Shown: positions 55,460 through 63,419, counted from the first letter of the stretch. The stretch: DNA of 64,000 nucleotides from Flavobacterium daejeonense DSM 17708 (GCF_000425425.1 NZ_AUDK01000005.1:62001-126000); one strand, 5' to 3'. Numbers and translations: made by a program. The notes: generated from the sequence alone by a model not told the origin.

Positions 55460-56113
55460 ATGAAACTAAAAAAAATAAACGAAAAACTCCAACAGGCTCT
55501 GGTTGAAAATGGATTAACGGAAGCGACTGAAGTGCAGCAGGAAACTTTTTCGACCCTTAAAAGTGGTGCTGATAGTGTGATTTATGCGCCCAAAGGAAGT
55601 GGAAGAACCACTGCTATTGTATTTAACGTGATTCAGAAATTAGCCGGTAGCAATGAAGAATCGCCACGTGCTTTGATTGTAGTGGAAGACAAGGAAAAGA
55701 TGCTGGAAATGGAGGAGCTTTTCGAAAAATACGGGAAATACACCAATCTCGAGGTTTATGGTGTTCATGAAAAAGGCGACATGGATTATGATAAAAACTA
55801 TGTTTCTACCGGAATTGATGTGTTGATTGGGACGCCAACCAAACTAAACGATATGTTTTCTACGGCAGGTTATAATGTTAACCGACTCAAAATGTTTATT
55901 GTAGATGATTGTGATGCACTGTTAAAAATGCGTCACGAATCTAAAATTATGCGTATTTCCAACAGTATTGCTAAAACCCAACGTATTATTTTTTCGGATT
56001 TATATACCGAAAGAGTAGCGATTTTAGTAGATAAAATGTTGGTGGAACCTTACGAATTTGATTTTGAAGAAGCAGATGAAGAGGATGATGATTTTGAGAA
56101 AGATGAGGAATAA
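55460..56113 (+). CDS. Degenerate DEAD-box protein, single RecA-like domain
   Basis: The 217-residue protein keeps the first half of a DEAD-box helicase fold but not the second. A Q-motif-like TEATEVQQET (residues 20-29), Walker A-like APKGSGRTT (43-51, Lys replaced by Arg) and TPTKL (125-129) are visible. DEAD is changed to DDCD (149-152), and motif III has FSD instead of SAT. No helicase C-terminal domain follows; a Glu/Asp-rich tail (EEADEEDDDFEKDEE) ends the protein. ATP-driven unwinding looks unlikely. RNA or partner binding is the simpler guess. Confidence 0.8.
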   Translation: MKLKKINEKLQQALVENGLTEATEVQQETFSTLKSGADSVIYAPKGSGRTTAIVFNVIQKLAGSNEESPRALIVVEDKEKMLEMEELFEKYGKYTNLEVYGVHEKGDMDYDKNYVSTGIDVLIGTPTKLNDMFSTAGYNVNRLKMFIVDDCDALLKMRHESKIMRISNSIAKTQRIIFSDLYTERVAILVDKMLVEPYEFDFEEADEEDDDFEKDEE

Positions 56114-56132
56114 ACTAAAAAAATAAGAGTTG

Positions 56133-56930
56133 ATGAAATACAAAATGTTAGTTCTTGACATGGATGATACTTTGCTGAATGACGACCATATCATTTCAGT
56201 TGAAAACAGAAATATGTTGGTCAAAGCCAAAGAAAAAGGAGTACAGATAATTTTGGCTTCCGGCCGTCCAACTCCGGCAATGATTGAATATGCTAAGGAT
56301 TTGGGATTGATGGATTCGTATATGATTTCGTTTAATGGAGCAGTAATCACTGATTTGAAAACAAACGAAGTGATTTTTGAACAAAGTCTGACTCAGGAGC
56401 AAATTCATGCTTTGTACGATTATAGCAAAGCCAAAAATACCCATATTATTACGTATTTAGACGGAAAAGTAGTGAGTGAAACCCATTCAGAATATATTGA
56501 TGTTGAGGTGAATATCACGGGATTAGAACACGAGGTAGTCCCTAATTTTAAAGAAAGAGTACAATCGGCGGCGATAAAATGTATTTTGCTGGAAGAACCG
56601 GGTTATTTGAAAGAAGTTGAAACGGATTTAAAAGCAACGATGCCACATTTAAGTGTGTGTATGTCGAAACCTTTTTTCTTAGAAGCGGCTCAAACCGGAA
56701 TTGACAAAGGGGCGAGCGTGAAATTCCTGGCTGATAAATTAAATATTTTACAATCGGAAGTAATTGCAGTGGGGAATGCAGGTAACGATTTATCAATGAT
56801 TGAATATGCCGGATTAGGCGTTTGGGTTGATAATGTGGATGCGCATTTAAGAGATAAAGGTAATGTGGTTGTAGCTTCGAATAACAATCACGGTGTGGCT
56901 GAGGTTATCCAACGATTCATATTGGCTTAA
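56133..56930 (+). CDS. Cof-type HAD-superfamily phosphatase
   Basis: The 265-residue protein is a Cof/YidA-like HAD hydrolase. Motif I is LVLDMDDTLLNDD near residue 6 (nucleophile and acid Asp both present), motif II is LASGRPTPAM, and the C2 cap lies in the middle. Motif IV is VIAVGNAGNDLSMIEYAG. These enzymes act on phosphosugars or related small molecules, and the substrate is not predictable. Start: the ATG at 56133, with a TTG codon directly before it. It ends at a strong hairpin of the 19-bp family. Confidence 0.92.
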   Translation: MKYKMLVLDMDDTLLNDDHIISVENRNMLVKAKEKGVQIILASGRPTPAMIEYAKDLGLMDSYMISFNGAVITDLKTNEVIFEQSLTQEQIHALYDYSKAKNTHIITYLDGKVVSETHSEYIDVEVNITGLEHEVVPNFKERVQSAAIKCILLEEPGYLKEVETDLKATMPHLSVCMSKPFFLEAAQTGIDKGASVKFLADKLNILQSEVIAVGNAGNDLSMIEYAGLGVWVDNVDAHLRDKGNVVVASNNNHGVAEVIQRFILA

Positions 56931-56950
56931 ACAGTTTATATCATTTTTTT

Positions 56951-57012
56951 AAACCATTAAGAAATTAAGGGAATTTAAGAGTTGTTCTTAAGTCTTAATT
57001 TCTTAATGGTTT
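56951..57012. repeat. 19-bp-stem hairpin of a dispersed family, copy 1
   Basis: AAACCATTAAGAAATTAAG (56951-56969) is perfectly complementary to 56994-57012 and is followed by a T-run. A second copy at 60158-60221 differs by a compensatory base change in the stem. It could act as the terminator of the HAD phosphatase gene. Confidence 0.8.
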
Positions 57013-57018
57013 TTTTGT

Positions 57019-57143
57019 GCTCCGCAAAGTCTCTGACTTTGAGGTAGTTACTTACGGTTTTTAACCGATTTTGTTTTCGATTGGTTTTTTATATCAGTCA
57101 CAGACTGATGAACACATCCTCAAAGTCAGAGACTTTGCGGAGC
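57019..57143. repeat. 125-bp MITE-like element with 26-bp perfect inverted repeats
   Basis: The left arm (57019-57044, starting GCTCCGCAAAGTC) is exactly complementary to the right arm (57118-57143). Two internal hairpins fit in the 73-bp core: CGGTT/AACCG and ATCAGT/ACTGAT. Each arm also contains the imperfect palindrome AAAGTCTCTGACTTT. It carries no reading frame. Confidence 0.75.
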
Positions 57144-57181
57144 GAGTGTTAAAGAAGCTAATATGATCATGCTAGCTGGAA

Positions 57182-57907
57182 TTATTTATTACTATATGAC
57201 CAGAAATTATCATTTGACGTCCATTTAGAATTTATTTCTTTGTCGATAGAATTATTATGAATGTCTTTATAATTCATTAATAATTTAAAATATATTTCAT
57301 CTGGTAATTTTGTGTTTACAGGAAAATCAAAGTCAAATACTATTGTTGATATTTGATCACTTGATAAGCTTATTTTTGCGTTAGCAGTGAATGCATCTTG
57401 CCAATTTAAATTGTCATGTTTTGTTTTTACTTTTAAATCTAATTCGTTTGCATCTGTTTTACCTCTATTTTCTATCTCAAATTTCACTTTGAAATTTTTG
57501 TAGACATTTACTTCTCCTTTATAACCGACTCTTTCAAGTTCACTTTTTACATCATCAATAGTAAAACAAGAATTAATTGTAGAAATCAGATTTTGAGAGT
57601 TTACATCCCTAACTACCAATTTATACGGAAGGATATATTGTTCATCTAATTCTCCAGAACCAAAAATTAATGGATCGTATCCCCAATTTGTAGACATTGC
57701 TTCAACTTTGCTAATCTTTTTCCATCTAATTAATTTAACATCTTTAAGAATTACATTTGCTGCATTGAGTTTGTCCCAACGTCTATTTTGTTCCCATTGA
57801 TTGGCTAATGTCCATATCAAACTTGCAATAGAAATAAGAATTGCAATAAGTGAGATTATTACTTTTGGATCAGAGAAGAAGCTAGATTCATTATTCATGT
57901 TTTTCAT
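57182..57907 (-). CDS. Unknown membrane-anchored protein
   Basis: I do not recognise this family. The 241-residue product has one N-terminal membrane helix (VIISLIAILISIASLIWTLA, about residues 16-35), then a charged linker (NQWEQNRRWDKLN). A soluble domain of about 180 residues follows, with beta-rich segments such as VKFEIENRGKTDANELDLKVK and STIVFDFDFPVNTKLP. It has no strong neighbour link. It lies between a MITE-like element and a structured repeat, next to a toxin-antitoxin pair, so it is probably accessory. An in-frame Met four residues in is an alternative start. Confidence 0.7.
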   Translation of the reverse strand: MKNMNNESSFFSDPKVIISLIAILISIASLIWTLANQWEQNRRWDKLNAANVILKDVKLIRWKKISKVEAMSTNWGYDPLIFGSGELDEQYILPYKLVVRDVNSQNLISTINSCFTIDDVKSELERVGYKGEVNVYKNFKVKFEIENRGKTDANELDLKVKTKHDNLNWQDAFTANAKISLSSDQISTIVFDFDFPVNTKLPDEIYFKLLMNYKDIHNNSIDKEINSKWTSNDNFWSYSNK

Positions 57908-58058
57908 TTTTATTTATAGTTTGTATATGGGGAAAATACAATTACAGATATCCAATAGAGGATAAATTGTCTAAGGTTTTTTTGCTTTAAAAAGTTTCAA
58001 ATATATCAATAAAAAACTACAAAATTTAATAAGAAACCGAAATATTCTTGCAAAGCTG

Positions 58059-58162
58059 TTTTGCGTGAGGGATAGTAGCGGCATCCTTTATGGCTTTTTT
58101 TAAAGCCATAAAGATATAGCGTATAGCCCGACCCGTAGTTTTTACGGAGGGACACGCCAAAA
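58059..58162. repeat. Structured dispersed repeat, copy B
   Basis: The outer stem GCGTG (58063-58067) pairs with CACGC (58153-58157) and is extended by TTTT/AAAA. The first hairpin is GGAT-AGTAGCGGC-ATCC, and the second is a perfect 12-bp CTTTATGGCTTT/AAAGCCATAAAG around TTTT. The conserved GATATAGCG follows, then a CCCGTA/TACGG(A)GGG hairpin. It ends four bases before the toxin stop codon on the minus strand. Copies A and C show the same order. Confidence 0.75.
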
Positions 58163-58165
58163 TAC

Positions 58166-58459
58166 TTACCTAAACTTTTTCTTTGGGTTTCTGCTGGTGT
58201 GGAAAATGGCTGAAATAAAAATGATAGAATCAATTTTGGTATAAATGATTACAAAAGGGAATTTTTTTACTACCGCTTTACGATATGTTTCAAAATCTAA
58301 AGGGTAAGATTCCGGATGAGACAAAATAGATTGAATACAGCTATTGATTTGAATTAAAAATTCATCGCCAATTTTTGTGGAAATTAAGTTGTAGAAGTCA
58401 TAGGCATCTTCCAATTCATTTTCAGCCTGAATTGAAAGTACTTCTTTTAATTTACTCAT
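58166..58459 (-). CDS. ParE/RelE-type toxin
   Basis: The 97-residue protein fits the RelE/ParE superfamily, toxins that cut ribosome-bound mRNA or poison gyrase. It has the helical start KEVLSIQAENELEDAYDFYNLISTKIGDEF, LSHPESYPLDFETYRKAVVKKFPFVIIY in the core, and the end strand IIFISAIFHTSRNPKK. It overlaps the antitoxin gene by 8 bp, the usual coupled order (antitoxin first). The structured repeat begins right after its stop. Confidence 0.88.
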   Translation of the reverse strand: MSKLKEVLSIQAENELEDAYDFYNLISTKIGDEFLIQINSCIQSILSHPESYPLDFETYRKAVVKKFPFVIIYTKIDSIIFISAIFHTSRNPKKKFR

Positions 58460-58694
58460 TTCGTTTAGAAATTAATTTGGATTTAATTTCGTCCCAAGAT
58501 TTTCCTTTGTCTTTTCCTGATAAATAATTTTCGGTATTTTCCCGAACTATGTTTTGTTGTTCTTCGCTTAATTTAAATTCTGAAGGTTCGTCATTAAGGA
58601 TGCTTTTCAAAAAATCCAAAGTGCTTTGATCGTCTACATGGATGATTTTTTCAATTAGCTCTAGTTTTTGCTGCAGTAAATTAGCTGATTGCAT
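58452..58694 (-). CDS. Antitoxin of the ParE-type module
   Basis: The 80-residue, charged, helical protein precedes and overlaps the toxin gene. Its end (EENLSGKDKGKSWDEIKSKL-like region) resembles the addiction-module component family (weak match to the LSxEE...W(D/E)E(I/V) pattern). An N-terminal helix with hydrophobic heptads (LLQQKLELIEKIIHV) is likely a dimer or DNA-binding part. Assignment rests mainly on gene order and size. Confidence 0.75.
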   Translation of the reverse strand: MQSANLLQQKLELIEKIIHVDDQSTLDFLKSILNDEPSEFKLSEEQQNIVRENTENYLSGKDKGKSWDEIKSKLISKRNE

Positions 58695-58762
58695 GATTTT
58701 TAGGTTTAAAATCTATTTACAAATATAATGATAATCGGGTTTTAAAATCCCGTATTTGTTTG

Positions 58763-58770
58763 TAAATTTG
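58763..58770 (+). promoter_or_regulatory. TAnnTTTG element for mtaB
   Basis: TAAATTTG is an exact -7 match 46 bp before the mtaB ATG. The near-palindrome CGGGTTTTAAAATCCCG (58736-58752) lies just upstream. Confidence 0.45.
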
Positions 58771-58816
58771 CGCACGCTATTTTTTTGACAACGATTTCAT
58801 TAGATAGCGCTTACTT

Positions 58817-60145
58817 ATGGAAAACAGAAAAAAAGTGGCCTTCTATACCTTAGGCTGTAAACTGAACTTTTCAGAAACTTCGACAATTGCCCGTAACTTA
58901 CAGGACGAAGGTTTTGACCGTGTGGATTTTGAGGAAGTGGCTGATATGTACGTTATTAACACCTGCTCCGTTACCGAAAATGCTGATAAACAATTCAAAC
59001 AAGTGGTACGCAAAGCCATGAAGCTTAACGATAAAGCTTTTATTGCTGCGATGGGTTGTTATGCACAATTAAAACCCGAAGAGTTGGCCAATGTAGATGG
59101 GGTGGATTTGGTTTTGGGAGCAACCGAAAAATTCAAACTGAACGATTACATCAACGATTTGTCTAAAAATGATATTGGAGAGGTTCATTCCTGCGAGATT
59201 GCCGAAGCCGATTTTTATGTAGGCAGTTATTCCATTGGCGATCGTACCCGTGCTTTCCTGAAAGTGCAGGATGGTTGCGATTATAAATGTACTTATTGTA
59301 CCATTCCGCTGGCCCGTGGAATTTCACGAAGTGACGAATTGCAGAATGTATTGAAAAATGCTTATGAAATTTCGAAACAAGGCATCAAAGAAATTGTGCT
59401 TACCGGAGTCAACATTGGCGATTACGGAAAAGGGGAATTTGGCAACAAAAAACACGAGCATACTTTTCAGGAACTGGTTCAGGCGTTGGATGAGGTGGAA
59501 GGAATTGAGCGTTTGCGAATTTCGTCTATTGAACCGAATTTGTTGAAAAACGAAACTATTGAATTTGTTTCTAAAAGCAGAACTTTTGTACCGCATTTCC
59601 ATATTCCGCTACAATCCGGAAGTAATGATATCCTGAAATTAATGAAACGCCGTTACCTGCGTGAAGTTTATACCGAAAGAGTGGCTAAAATCAGGGAAGT
59701 GATGCCGCATGCCTGCATTGGTGTGGATGTGATTGTAGGATTTCCGGGTGAAACCGATGAGCATTTCTTAGAAACTTACCATTTCCTGAATGATTTGGAT
59801 ATTTCGTATTTACACGTATTCACTTATTCAGAACGTGATAATACCGAAGCTGCCGAAATGGAAGGTGTTGTAGCTTCTAATGTGCGTGCGAAAAGAAGTA
59901 AAATGTTGCGTAGCTTATCAGTAAAAAAACGTCGTGCTTTTTATGAAAGTCAGTTGGGAACGCAAAGAACCGTACTTTTTGAAGGAGAAAATAAAGAAGG
60001 TTACATTCATGGTTTTACCGAAAATTATGTAAAAGTAAAAACACCTTGGAATCCGGAATTAGTGAATACTTTACACCAAATCAATCTGACTAAAATTGAT
60101 GAAGACGGAAGCGTGAGAATGGAATTTGTTTCAGCTTTAGTTTAA
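58817..60145 (+). CDS. mtaB: tRNA t6A37 methylthiotransferase MtaB
   Basis: MtaB adds a methylthio group to the t6A at position 37 of tRNAs that read ANN codons. The 442-residue radical-SAM enzyme has the three N-terminal cluster cysteines (Cys14, Cys50, Cys81) and the radical-SAM triad Cys154-Cys158-Cys161 (GCDYKCTYC). A TRAM-like C-terminal domain follows. The VGGTGVNIGDYG-type region reads VLTGVNIGDYG, as in MtaB rather than MiaB. It is bounded downstream by a 19-bp-stem hairpin. Confidence 0.95.
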   Translation: MENRKKVAFYTLGCKLNFSETSTIARNLQDEGFDRVDFEEVADMYVINTCSVTENADKQFKQVVRKAMKLNDKAFIAAMGCYAQLKPEELANVDGVDLVLGATEKFKLNDYINDLSKNDIGEVHSCEIAEADFYVGSYSIGDRTRAFLKVQDGCDYKCTYCTIPLARGISRSDELQNVLKNAYEISKQGIKEIVLTGVNIGDYGKGEFGNKKHEHTFQELVQALDEVEGIERLRISSIEPNLLKNETIEFVSKSRTFVPHFHIPLQSGSNDILKLMKRRYLREVYTERVAKIREVMPHACIGVDVIVGFPGETDEHFLETYHFLNDLDISYLHVFTYSERDNTEAAEMEGVVASNVRAKRSKMLRSLSVKKRRAFYESQLGTQRTVLFEGENKEGYIHGFTENYVKVKTPWNPELVNTLHQINLTKIDEDGSVRMEFVSALV

Positions 60146-60157
60146 TATAAAAGTTTT

Positions 60158-60221
60158 AAACCATTAAGAGATTAAGAAAAATTAAGTGTAAGGCTTAATA
60201 AACTTAATCTCTTAATGGTTT
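60158..60221. repeat. 19-bp-stem hairpin of a dispersed family, copy 2
   Basis: AAACCATTAAGAGATTAAG (60158-60176) is perfectly complementary to 60203-60221. It shares 18 of 19 stem bases with copy 1 at 56951-56969, and the differing position covaries with its partner. It probably ends mtaB transcription. Confidence 0.8.
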
Positions 60222-60242
60222 TTATTCTTTAGCCCATATAAG

Positions 60243-60758
60243 TTAGTGCTTGTTTTGATTTTCCTGAGAAACCAGTTTCAATGAATTGATATAATCGGTG
60301 TCAAATTCAATGACTCTTATTTTTTCTGGATTAAAACTTAATTCGCCACCAAACTGTCCTTTTGTGTCTAAAAAATCAATAGTAAGTTCTTCATCATTTA
60401 GTTTTATCAGTTTTCCTAAATAAGCTGAAGTAGCCGATTTTTTGGCAATTTGGAAAACACCATATTTTTTATCCAGAAAATGAATAATAGTATTTAAATT
60501 TTTAATAGGAATAATGTCTTCTGCATTTGTTTTCAAACCTTTTAACCGAATTACTTTTTCAGTAAATTCGTGGTCATGGTCTCTGTAAATACGTTCAATA
60601 TTTTTGTTTTTAAGAATCACAAAACCATCGATGATAAAATCAACAGGATTGTTTTTTAATAAAATCCAATCGTCAGAGTAGTCAATAAGAAATCCGGTAT
60701 AGACTTCTTTTTTGTCCAGAAATTCTATTGATACCAGTTGTCTTAAGTAATTTTCCAT
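60243..60758 (-). CDS. Unknown two-lobed protein with Sm-like pattern
   Basis: The 171-residue protein matches no family I can name. It appears to contain two similar beta-rich lobes: residues 5-60 (LVSIEFLDKKEVYTGFLIDYSDDWILLK, then VILKNKNIERIY) and residues 100-160 (AYLGKLIKLNDEELTIDFLD, then LSFNPEKIRVIEF). Both show the G-x-hydrophobic then long strand rhythm of Sm/SH3-like barrels. No signal peptide or membrane helix is seen. It lies downstream of mtaB on the opposite strand. Confidence 0.6.
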   Translation of the reverse strand: MENYLRQLVSIEFLDKKEVYTGFLIDYSDDWILLKNNPVDFIIDGFVILKNKNIERIYRDHDHEFTEKVIRLKGLKTNAEDIIPIKNLNTIIHFLDKKYGVFQIAKKSATSAYLGKLIKLNDEELTIDFLDTKGQFGGELSFNPEKIRVIEFDTDYINSLKLVSQENQNKH

Positions 60759-60775
60759 ATGTTCTGTTTTTTAAG

Positions 60776-60816
60776 AAATTCCAAGTTTCAAATTCCAAAT
60801 TTTGAGATTGGAATTT
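60776..60816. repeat. AAATTCCAA/TTGGAATTT inverted repeat
   Basis: AAATTCCAA at 60776-60784 is exactly complementary to TTGGAATTT at 60808-60816, with AAATTCCAA repeated in the loop at 60790-60798. It sits in the 64-bp gap between the SDR gene and the unknown gene and resembles other low-complexity repeat hairpins here. Confidence 0.45.
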
Positions 60817-60822
60817 AAATTT

Positions 60823-61539
60823 TTAAGGATTTGTAGACCAAATACTGCTGTTTTTGATAAAAACGCGTCTGTTTAATTTCAATTGCGCGATAATCAATTC
60901 GGCCATATCTTCAGCTTGCATCACTTTTTCAGGATTTCCATCGGTTAGATTTAAGTCTTTTGCCATATCAGTAGCTACGGTACTTGGCGTTAAAGCTGTT
61001 ACACGAATGTTATGTTTACGCATTTCCTGCATTAAAGAATCAGTTAATCCCAAAACGGCAAATTTAGAAGCACTATAAGCACTGGTCATGGCATTTCCGG
61101 CTAATCCCGCTGTGGAAGAAATATTAATAATATCGCCCGTTTGTCTTTCTATCATATTTGGAACAACGGCGCGGGTTGTATAATAAGTTCCTATTAAATT
61201 TACTTTTATAATGCGCTCCCAGTTGGCAGGTTCCAGTTCTAAGAATTTACCAAAAGCGGCGATTCCGGCATTATTGATAAGAATATCGATGGTTTTAAAG
61301 TCGGCTAAGGCTTTTTCTACCGCAGCGTTTACCGAATCCATGTCGGCTACATCAGCGGTTAAGGCTAAAGTTTTTACTCTTAAAGAACGGGCTTTGGCAG
61401 CTACATTATCAATTTCTTCCTGAGTTCTGGCCATTAAAATTACATTAACACCTTCTTTTGCAAGTGCGAGAGCAATGGCTTTTCCTATTCCTTTTCCGGC
61501 GCCCGTAATCAGGGCATTTTTATTTTTTAAATCGTTCAT
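60823..61539 (-). CDS. Short-chain dehydrogenase, FabG-like 3-ketoacyl reductase type
   Basis: The 238-residue enzyme is a classical SDR with [11 protein letters not shown] (residues 12-22) for cofactor binding, NNAGIAAFG, the catalytic serine in ISSTAGLAG and YSASK with catalytic Tyr/Lys (about residues 153-157). NADPH preference and keto reduction are likely. The substrate could be a ketoacyl-ACP or an unrelated ketone, as many paralogs exist. It follows the DUF6929-type gene by 2 bp, so the two are co-transcribed. Confidence 0.85.
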   Translation of the reverse strand: MNDLKNKNALITGAGKGIGKAIALALAKEGVNVILMARTQEEIDNVAAKARSLRVKTLALTADVADMDSVNAAVEKALADFKTIDILINNAGIAAFGKFLELEPANWERIIKVNLIGTYYTTRAVVPNMIERQTGDIINISSTAGLAGNAMTSAYSASKFAVLGLTDSLMQEMRKHNIRVTALTPSTVATDMAKDLNLTDGNPEKVMQAEDMAELIIAQLKLNRRVFIKNSSIWSTNP

Positions 61540-61541
61540 GT

Positions 61542-62378
61542 TTATCGTTTGTTTAAAGTGAGTTTATAAATTGTACTTTGCAAGTTGTTCGAATCTCCGT
61601 CTTCACAAAGCAAAAACTGAATTTTGTCCGACGCTATTTTGAAAACGGTTAGTCCTTCAAATTTATTGGCTGCACTGATTTTTTTTGTGAAATCAATTTT
61701 CATGGTTTCCAAGTCGATGCGTCCGATGAGGCTCCCTAAGATTTCACCATCTTTATACGTTGATGTCGTTTTTTCGGCTGTGGCCAAAAAGTAAAGTTTG
61801 TTTTCTACTAAAACAGCATCGGTAAAACTACAGCGAACACCTTTTATTTTAGGCAATTTGTAGTCGTTTGACATGAGTTTGAATTCCTCATCCAGTTTAC
61901 GAGCTTCCACATGAAAGAGCGTATTTCTGGAATTCGGGCCATTGCCACGGTTCAGGAAATACCAGTTTTGTCCATTATAGGCGCTGGCTTCTATATTGAA
62001 ATCTTCCGGAGCGATGGAAGCAAAATTTTGCATTACAGTATATAAATTTCCTAAATCGTTGGTTTGCGATTTCTTATTTTGTTGCAGGTTAAAAAGAATC
62101 ATTTTGTTTCTTTTGGCAGAAGAGCCGGAACCAAAAACATAAATGTTGTCCTGAAATTCAGTGATGGATTCAAAATCGGCTTTGTCTTTTTTTGGGGTGT
62201 TTTCGGTTGGATTAGGGAGTAGTTCGTGTTTTTTTAAATCTTTTGAATCCATTTGGTATTCGTAGAGATAGCTACTGTTATCACTAATAATATAGAGTTT
62301 TTGGTCTTTGAAAATAAGTCCCGAAGCGGCTCCGATTCCGATGATGTGAAAAAGTATTTCCAGAGTAAATTTTTCCAT
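61542..62378 (-). CDS. DUF6929-like protein
   Basis: The 278-residue protein matches, as I recall, the DUF6929 family of Bacteroidota: a beta-propeller-like reading with [27 protein letters not shown] at the start, [31 protein letters not shown] and [23 protein letters not shown]. No signal peptide is evident. Its role is unknown. It is upstream of and coupled to the SDR gene, and divergent from ppk2. Confidence 0.7.
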   Translation of the reverse strand: MEKFTLEILFHIIGIGAASGLIFKDQKLYIISDNSSYLYEYQMDSKDLKKHELLPNPTENTPKKDKADFESITEFQDNIYVFGSGSSAKRNKMILFNLQQNKKSQTNDLGNLYTVMQNFASIAPEDFNIEASAYNGQNWYFLNRGNGPNSRNTLFHVEARKLDEEFKLMSNDYKLPKIKGVRCSFTDAVLVENKLYFLATAEKTTSTYKDGEILGSLIGRIDLETMKIDFTKKISAANKFEGLTVFKIASDKIQFLLCEDGDSNNLQSTIYKLTLNKR

Positions 62379-62410
62379 AAATGACGTTGTTTACAGCTTT
62401 TGATTTTTAG

Positions 62411-62485
62411 CCCGGGTAGCAGCGGCATCCTTTGGCTACGTTTTTTAGTAGCCAAAGATATAGCGGATAACCGGAAAGAGCTCCT
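62411..62485. repeat. Structured dispersed repeat, copy C (partial)
   Basis: GGGT-AGCAGCGGC-ATCC (first hairpin with a G-U pair) is followed by a perfect 10-bp CTTTGGCTAC/GTAGCCAAAG hairpin and AGATATAGCGGATAACCGG. The outer stem and last hairpin seen in copies A and B are missing or decayed. It lies in the divergent DUF6929-ppk2 gap, upstream of both genes. Confidence 0.65.
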
Positions 62486-62507
62486 TAAAAGTATGTTATT
62501 TATTTCT

Positions 62508-62515
62508 TATATTTG
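62508..62515 (+). promoter_or_regulatory. TAnnTTTG element for ppk2
   Basis: TATATTTG is an exact -7 match 25 bp before the ppk2 ATG. No -33 element is clear. Confidence 0.5.
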
Positions 62516-62540
62516 AGAATATAACGATAAAAGAATTCGT

Positions 62541-63419
62541 ATGAAATCAATTGATCCGGCTGATTTTAAAGTAACAGCACCTATTCAACTTTCTGAAATT
62601 CCAACTAATTTATTCAATAAGGCCAGTGATGACGATAAAGAAGAAAAACTGGAAAAAGTGCAGGAAAAGTTAAGTGCATTGCAGGATGTGATGTATGCGC
62701 ACAACCGTTACGGAGTGTTAATTTGTCTGCAGGGAATGGATACTTCGGGGAAGGATAGTTTGATTCGTGAGGTTTTTAAGGAATTCAATCCGCGTGGGGT
62801 AGTGGTGCATAGTTTTAAAACACCTAATTCAACTGAGTTAGAACACGATTATTTATGGCGTCATTATTTGGCTTTGCCCGAAAAAGGGAAATTTGCCGTT
62901 TTCAATCGCACGCATTATGAGAATGTTTTGGTGACCAGAGTGCATCCGGAATATATTTTAAACGAAAATTTGCCCGGAATTGAAAAAGTAGATGATATTA
63001 AACCTGATTTTTGGGAAAACCGTATGGAACAAATCAAAAATTTTGAAAAACATATTTATCAAAATGGGACGATTGTGCTGAAGTTTTATTTTCATTTGAG
63101 TAAAGAAGAACAGCGCAAACGTCTTTTACGCCGATTGGAAAATATGGAACACCATTGGAAGTTTTCGCCCGGGGATTTAAAAGAAAGGGAATATTGGGAG
63201 CAGTATATGCAATATTACGAGGAAGCAATCAACAAGACAGCCACCGAAAATGCACCTTGGTACATTGTTCCTGCTGATGATAAGGAAATGGCTCGTTATA
63301 TTGTTGCTAAAATTATCTGGGAAGAGATGCAAAAACTGACCGATATTCAGGTTCCGGATTTAGAAGAAAAGGTAAAAGCTAATTTTGCAATGTATAAAGA
63401 GCAATTATCTAAAGAATAA
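62541..63419 (+). CDS. ppk2: Polyphosphate kinase 2 family protein
   Basis: PPK2 enzymes use polyphosphate to phosphorylate nucleotides. The 292-residue protein has Walker A QGMDTSGKDS (residues 64-73), the Walker B/base region FAVFNRTHYENVLVTRVHPE, the lid motif RLLRRLENMEHHWKFS and a C-terminal helix. Size fits a single-domain PPK2, possibly of the AMP/ADP-phosphorylating subgroup, but subclass is uncertain. It ends at a terminator shared with the convergent barrel gene. Confidence 0.9.
   Translation: MKSIDPADFKVTAPIQLSEIPTNLFNKASDDDKEEKLEKVQEKLSALQDVMYAHNRYGVLICLQGMDTSGKDSLIREVFKEFNPRGVVVHSFKTPNSTELEHDYLWRHYLALPEKGKFAVFNRTHYENVLVTRVHPEYILNENLPGIEKVDDIKPDFWENRMEQIKNFEKHIYQNGTIVLKFYFHLSKEEQRKRLLRRLENMEHHWKFSPGDLKEREYWEQYMQYYEEAINKTATENAPWYIVPADDKEMARYIVAKIIWEEMQKLTDIQVPDLEEKVKANFAMYKEQLSKE

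Noticed and set aside
58006..58233. 75-codon minus-strand frame near the toxin gene
   Set aside because: It runs through the structured repeat and overlaps the toxin gene in another frame. Its residues mirror the repeat, so it is not a gene.
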